Shown here: positions 24,252 to 26,954 of the stretch, piece by piece
Layout: the number at the start of each line of letters is the position of its first letter
How positions within the stretch are numbered: position 1 is the first letter of the stretch
From: CAYTOJ01 sp964439415
GTDB taxonomy: Bacteria > Pseudomonadota > Alphaproteobacteria > Rickettsiales > CAZAGG01
Assembly: GCA_964439415.1 (NCBI GenBank)
Contig: CAYTOJ010000008.1
Span: 1-26,954, forward strand
Length of the DNA stretch: 26,954 nucleotides
Direction of reading: 5' to 3'
The notes under the pieces: generated by a model
The model's input: the letters and a program-made list of their open reading frames with translations, nothing else
The model's database searches: none
What the model was told of the DNA's origin: nothing
Position numbers and translations under genes: made by a program

Positions 24252-26177
24252 TCAGGCGGGAGCAATTGCCGCCATGCCCTGATTCATCGCCTCAAGGTTA
24301 TGTAATGCCATTTCAGCAGGCTGTTGTTCTTTACGCTTTTTTGCAGCATTCCCGGCTTCCATGAACAGGTCACTGCCGCGTTTTAATTCCCTCTCCTGCG
24401 CGGCTTTAATCATATCGCCAAATAACTTGTCATGCGCATCTGGTGCATTATTCAAAGCCTCCGCCATTTGTTTTTCCTGCTCGGTCAGGCCGGTATCAAT
24501 ACCGTTTTTCTCCAGTGCGCGACGGAGGATTTCAGCCTCACGGTTAAAGGTATAAATATTTTTAAGCTCGGCCAGACCGGATTTTATCTGTTTCCAGTTA
24601 AAGCTGAACAGTACCTTGTCCCACGCTGATTCTGAAGCCAGAGTGTTGAATTTGGAAGCCCAGTATTGCTTCATGGCAAAGTATGGGGAGTATCTTTCCG
24701 CAGCTATCAGCCAGTTCTTTAAAAAACCCTCACGCGGAGTTTTTTCAGAAAGCAATGTATCATTCAGAGATTCACCCAGGTTATGCGGCAACTGGCCGAG
24801 GTATTTATTGGCGATCCGCTCAACCTCGCCCATATCTTTCCCAGCTAGAACCTTGGCATAGTCCACCCGGTTGCCTTTGGAGTAGCCGAAATATCCAGGT
24901 ACGGAGAAAAATGGTATAGCCATCATCATCGGTGCGAACTGCACTGCAAAACCCCTGATGCTGGCCTTGAAGGTTTCCTTGATGCGCTGGCCGATGGTTC
25001 TATCATCGCCGTGCCATTCATCCTTCACGCCGCCGATCCATTTCTCCACCGGCTGAATCCAGTTTTTGTATATGCCTTCACGCCAGAAATAAGTGAGGGC
25101 GTTATACACATAAAAATTCACCTGCCAGAAAGCAGCGTACTGGCCTAGCTTGATGCTTTCAACTTTCTTGCCATCCTGCTCAGTGTAAAATAATTCCTTC
25201 TGGAATAGGCCGCCTTGCTTAACTTTATAATTAGTTAGTGGATATGCCTCTCCCATATGGGCTTTGAGATCACCCAGGAACTTATCCAGCGAATTCACGC
25301 CGTTATCACGTAATACCTGAGACAACCTGTATTTTTCCACTACCAGGCTCTCGCCCGTAAATTGGTCTTTCTCAGGCAGTTTAAGTAGTTGGTTGATATT
25401 GCTGCTTAAGTTCTCTCTGTTGTTAGCTGGCAATTTTTCCAGATGCTTCGCGAGGTGTGCCACCTGCCCCTCAAATGAACCACCCAGGGCTTTGCGCCAT
25501 TTCTCCTTGATGTACAAATAAGGCAGGCTGGAGCCTACGGCATCCTCCATTGAGTTGCGCACTACGTTACGGAAACACTGCTGCGCAAAATCACGAATCA
25601 GGAGTTTCGGGTCAAGCGTTCCGTCATTACGCAGAAATTTATGCGGTTCACTGAAATCAAGATAATTAATTATTGTTCTGGCAGTATTATCAGCCATTGA
25701 ACCAAAAAAGAATGGTATAAAGGTATCTAAAAACTGTGCACCAGTACCTTTAGTTCTGCCGTTTTTGTCAGGGTCGTATTTGGTTAGGTCATCCGCAAAC
25801 TGCCGCCCCCAGTCCCTGGCTTTATCTTTGCCAAATAATGAGCCAAGCAAAGCCTCAAATATTCCCGGAACATTATTTTGTACTGCATTATCAAAACGAT
25901 TCGCCAATGGAATCAGGTTATTATTGAGCCACTTTGCCCAGGCCGGAGCTTTATCTTTAAGCTCTTTTAAACGCTCTGGCGGAACACTGCTTCTTTGGTT
26001 TAACTCATCTACTGCTCCCCTTAGTGCCATATCACCAAGAGTATAAAACCACGGAAAAACCGTTGCTCTGGTCGCAGCCATCGATACAAAGCGTTTATCA
26101 TCCCCCCTCTCCCACATGCGCTTAGGCAGGGAGTCCTGTGATTCCTTAGATAAAACTGATGTTTGCGGTTGGTACAA
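24252..26177 (-). CDS. Large protein of unknown function (641 residues)
   Basis: No family is recognised. The start is TTG at 26177, four bases after AGGGG; the first internal ATG is at residue 21. No signal peptide is visible. The protein is rich in aromatic residues, with FPWFYTLGDMALRG at 41-54 and FYVYNALTYFWREG near 355-368. One strongly hydrophobic stretch lies at about 409-431 (AVQFAPMMMAIPFFSVPGYF), perhaps one membrane segment or a buried helix. The last 120 residues are helical, charged and Ala-rich. A DPDKNG stretch at 135-140 resembles part of an EF-hand loop, but the final acidic residue is missing. Codon use is in line with neighbouring genes, so it is not obviously foreign. It is divergent from queD across 79 bp. 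Confidence 0.75.
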   Translation of the reverse strand: MYQPQTSVLSKESQDSLPKRMWERGDDKRFVSMAATRATVFPWFYTLGDMALRGAVDELNQRSSVPPERLKELKDKAPAWAKWLNNNLIPLANRFDNAVQNNVPGIFEALLGSLFGKDKARDWGRQFADDLTKYDPDKNGRTKGTGAQFLDTFIPFFFGSMADNTARTIINYLDFSEPHKFLRNDGTLDPKLLIRDFAQQCFRNVVRNSMEDAVGSSLPYLYIKEKWRKALGGSFEGQVAHLAKHLEKLPANNRENLSSNINQLLKLPEKDQFTGESLVVEKYRLSQVLRDNGVNSLDKFLGDLKAHMGEAYPLTNYKVKQGGLFQKELFYTEQDGKKVESIKLGQYAAFWQVNFYVYNALTYFWREGIYKNWIQPVEKWIGGVKDEWHGDDRTIGQRIKETFKASIRGFAVQFAPMMMAIPFFSVPGYFGYSKGNRVDYAKVLAGKDMGEVERIANKYLGQLPHNLGESLNDTLLSEKTPREGFLKNWLIAAERYSPYFAMKQYWASKFNTLASESAWDKVLFSFNWKQIKSGLAELKNIYTFNREAEILRRALEKNGIDTGLTEQEKQMAEALNNAPDAHDKLFGDMIKAAQERELKRGSDLFMEAGNAAKKRKEQQPAEMALHNLEAMNQGMAAIAPA

Positions 26178-26256
26178 TTTTCCCCTTTGCTCTACAACCC
26201 ACTATAGTATCTTACATACTGAGAATACTAAACTGATGTGAAAGTAATGTTACGGT

Positions 26257-26733
26257 ATGAATATAAAGCATGATGGAATTGCAAAAAATGCGCCTGGTGG
26301 GGATAACCCACTGATAACCTGTACGCGAAAGCTAGAGTTTGATGCAGCGCACCGCGTAATCGGCCATGAAAACAAGTGCAAATACCTGCATGGTCATAGA
26401 TATGTGCTGGAGGTGGAATTTGCCGCCGTCACGCTCGATAAGCTTGGCCGGGTGCTGGATTTTGGCCTGATTAAGGACAAGCTTAAACAATGGATAGACG
26501 ATAACTGGGATCATAACACTATTTTATCAGAGCAGGACATTGAACTAGGCCAGCAGATAAGTAAAGTCACAGGCCAGAGAGTGTTTTACCTGCCCTATAA
26601 CCCCACCGCTGAGAATATGGCTTTATTCCTGTTTGATCGCATCATCCCGGAGATTTTCCAGGAATTTAGTGTGGAATATCATAAAGTTATTATCCGGGAA
26701 ACGCCAAACTGCATAGCCACAGTGCAAAAATAG
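26257..26733 (+). CDS. queD: 6-carboxytetrahydropterin synthase QueD / PTPS family
   Basis: QueD converts dihydroneopterin triphosphate to 6-carboxytetrahydropterin, a step toward the queuosine base of tRNA. The 158-residue protein has zinc ligands His32 (FDAAHR), His45 and His47 (LHGH). The catalytic Cys41 is in ENKCKYLHGH, the Asp85-His86 pair in NWDHNTIL, and PTAEN with Glu148 in RETPN binds the pterin. LDFGLIK is also conserved. The N-terminus is about 20 residues longer than E. coli QueD. The ATG at 26257 has no good ribosome-binding site. No other queuosine gene is in view. PTPS or folate-related activity is the alternative. Confidence 0.9.
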   Translation: MNIKHDGIAKNAPGGDNPLITCTRKLEFDAAHRVIGHENKCKYLHGHRYVLEVEFAAVTLDKLGRVLDFGLIKDKLKQWIDDNWDHNTILSEQDIELGQQISKVTGQRVFYLPYNPTAENMALFLFDRIIPEIFQEFSVEYHKVIIRETPNCIATVQK

Positions 26734-26741
26734 AATGCACC

Positions 26742-26766
26742 CTGAAATGAAAACTTCCCATTTCAG
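26742..26766. repeat. Short hairpin after queD
   Basis: CTGAAATG and CATTTCAG form a perfect 8-bp stem with a nine-base loop, eight bases past the queD stop. There is no T-run. It is directly followed by TATAAT, a perfect -10 hexamer, so this may be the promoter area of the next ORF. Confidence 0.4.
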
Positions 26767-26821
26767 AGCTATAATGCTTAACACATAAAAGCAAAAATAC
26801 GCTTGTGGATATTTTTAGCAT

Positions 26822-26905
26822 ATGAGCACAGAAGAACAATACCTGGACGATGATGCGATAGCTGAACTGGCCTCAAGAGAGCCGAAGGTATTAGTTTCTT
26901 CTTAG
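26822..26905 (+). pseudogene. Short ORF apparently cut off by an IS end
   Basis: An ATG at 26822 opens 27 codons starting MSTEEQYLDDDAIAELASRE, an ordinary acidic cytosolic N-terminus. The stop TAG is formed at the junction with the IS-like end at 26905. It may be the 5' fragment of a gene interrupted by that element. No ribosome-binding site is clear, and the protein family is not recognised. The rest of the gene, if any, would lie beyond the window. Confidence 0.35.
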
Positions 26906-26954
26906 AACCTGTTCACGATCTTCTGAGTATTAGTGCGACGAAGGCGAAGACGGC
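26905..26954. mobile_element. Probable terminal end of an IS5-type insertion sequence (partial)
   Basis: From 26905 the sequence begins GAACCTGTTCACGATCTTCT, the form of terminal inverted repeat seen in IS5-family elements, and is preceded by TTA, which fits a TNA target. It shares GA-CCTGT and ACGA with the MITE ends at 22071 and 22231. Only 50 bp is visible, so no transposase can be checked. Confidence 0.45.

Noticed and set aside
24654..25775. A partial EF-hand loop (DPDKNG, residues 135-140) in the 641-residue protein
   Set aside because: The twelfth loop position is Gly instead of an acidic residue and no second hand is present, so calcium binding is not supported.

Overview
This 26.9 kb window is a gene-dense chromosomal segment of an alphaproteobacterium. 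The clearest lineage marker is a full CtrA cell-cycle regulator (15438-16154). A stand-alone CarD-like regulator, a HisZ protein and the rseP-bamA order fit the same assignment. Base composition is moderate, and several starts are TTG or GTG. Genes for pantothenate, histidine, arginine and queuosine synthesis argue against an extremely reduced endosymbiont. Repeat-derived coding sequence and IS5-like ends recall less-studied lineages near Rickettsiales, Holosporales or Micavibrionales, but the lineage cannot be fixed from this window. No rRNA, tRNA or CRISPR array was seen.

Layout. 1-3344 (minus) holds rseP followed by bamA, the envelope module, with bamA cut by the window edge. 3404-6912 (plus) holds a Y-family DNA polymerase and a FliK-like protein. 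7026-8948 (minus) is a secreted LamG-domain protein with a Ser/Thr-rich linker. 9084-11060 (minus) is uvrB. 11192-12829 (plus) has an ABC ATPase and a YgjP-type metallopeptidase. 12826-14318 (minus) is a csgF-csgG curli-secretion pair. 14521-15348 (plus) is mutM. 15438-17193 (minus) has ctrA and panB. 17508-20960 (plus) has a sugar-nucleotide epimerase, hisZ, a short repeat-derived ORF and argC. 21193-23577 (plus) has carD, a MITE-like element and a degenerate GGDEF-EAL protein. 23609-26177 (minus) has two unrecognised proteins. 26257 onward (plus) has queD, a very short ORF and what looks like the end of an IS element.

Themes. Three genes act in DNA repair or tolerance (dinB-like, uvrB, mutM). 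Surface biology is represented by the BAM/RseP machinery, curli export and the LamG protein, with an EAL-type c-di-GMP protein nearby. Tandem TTAA half-sites spaced 10 bp lie upstream of csgF, the LamG gene and ctrA, and may be binding sites for CtrA or another OmpR-family regulator.

The most notable non-coding observations are: a 161-bp near-perfect palindromic MITE with TAA duplications; a 10-bp stem that buries the panB ribosome-binding site; and a 115-codon ORF made of repeat DNA whose start and stop overlap hisZ and argC by ATGA. All function assignments are by reading motifs; no database search was run.
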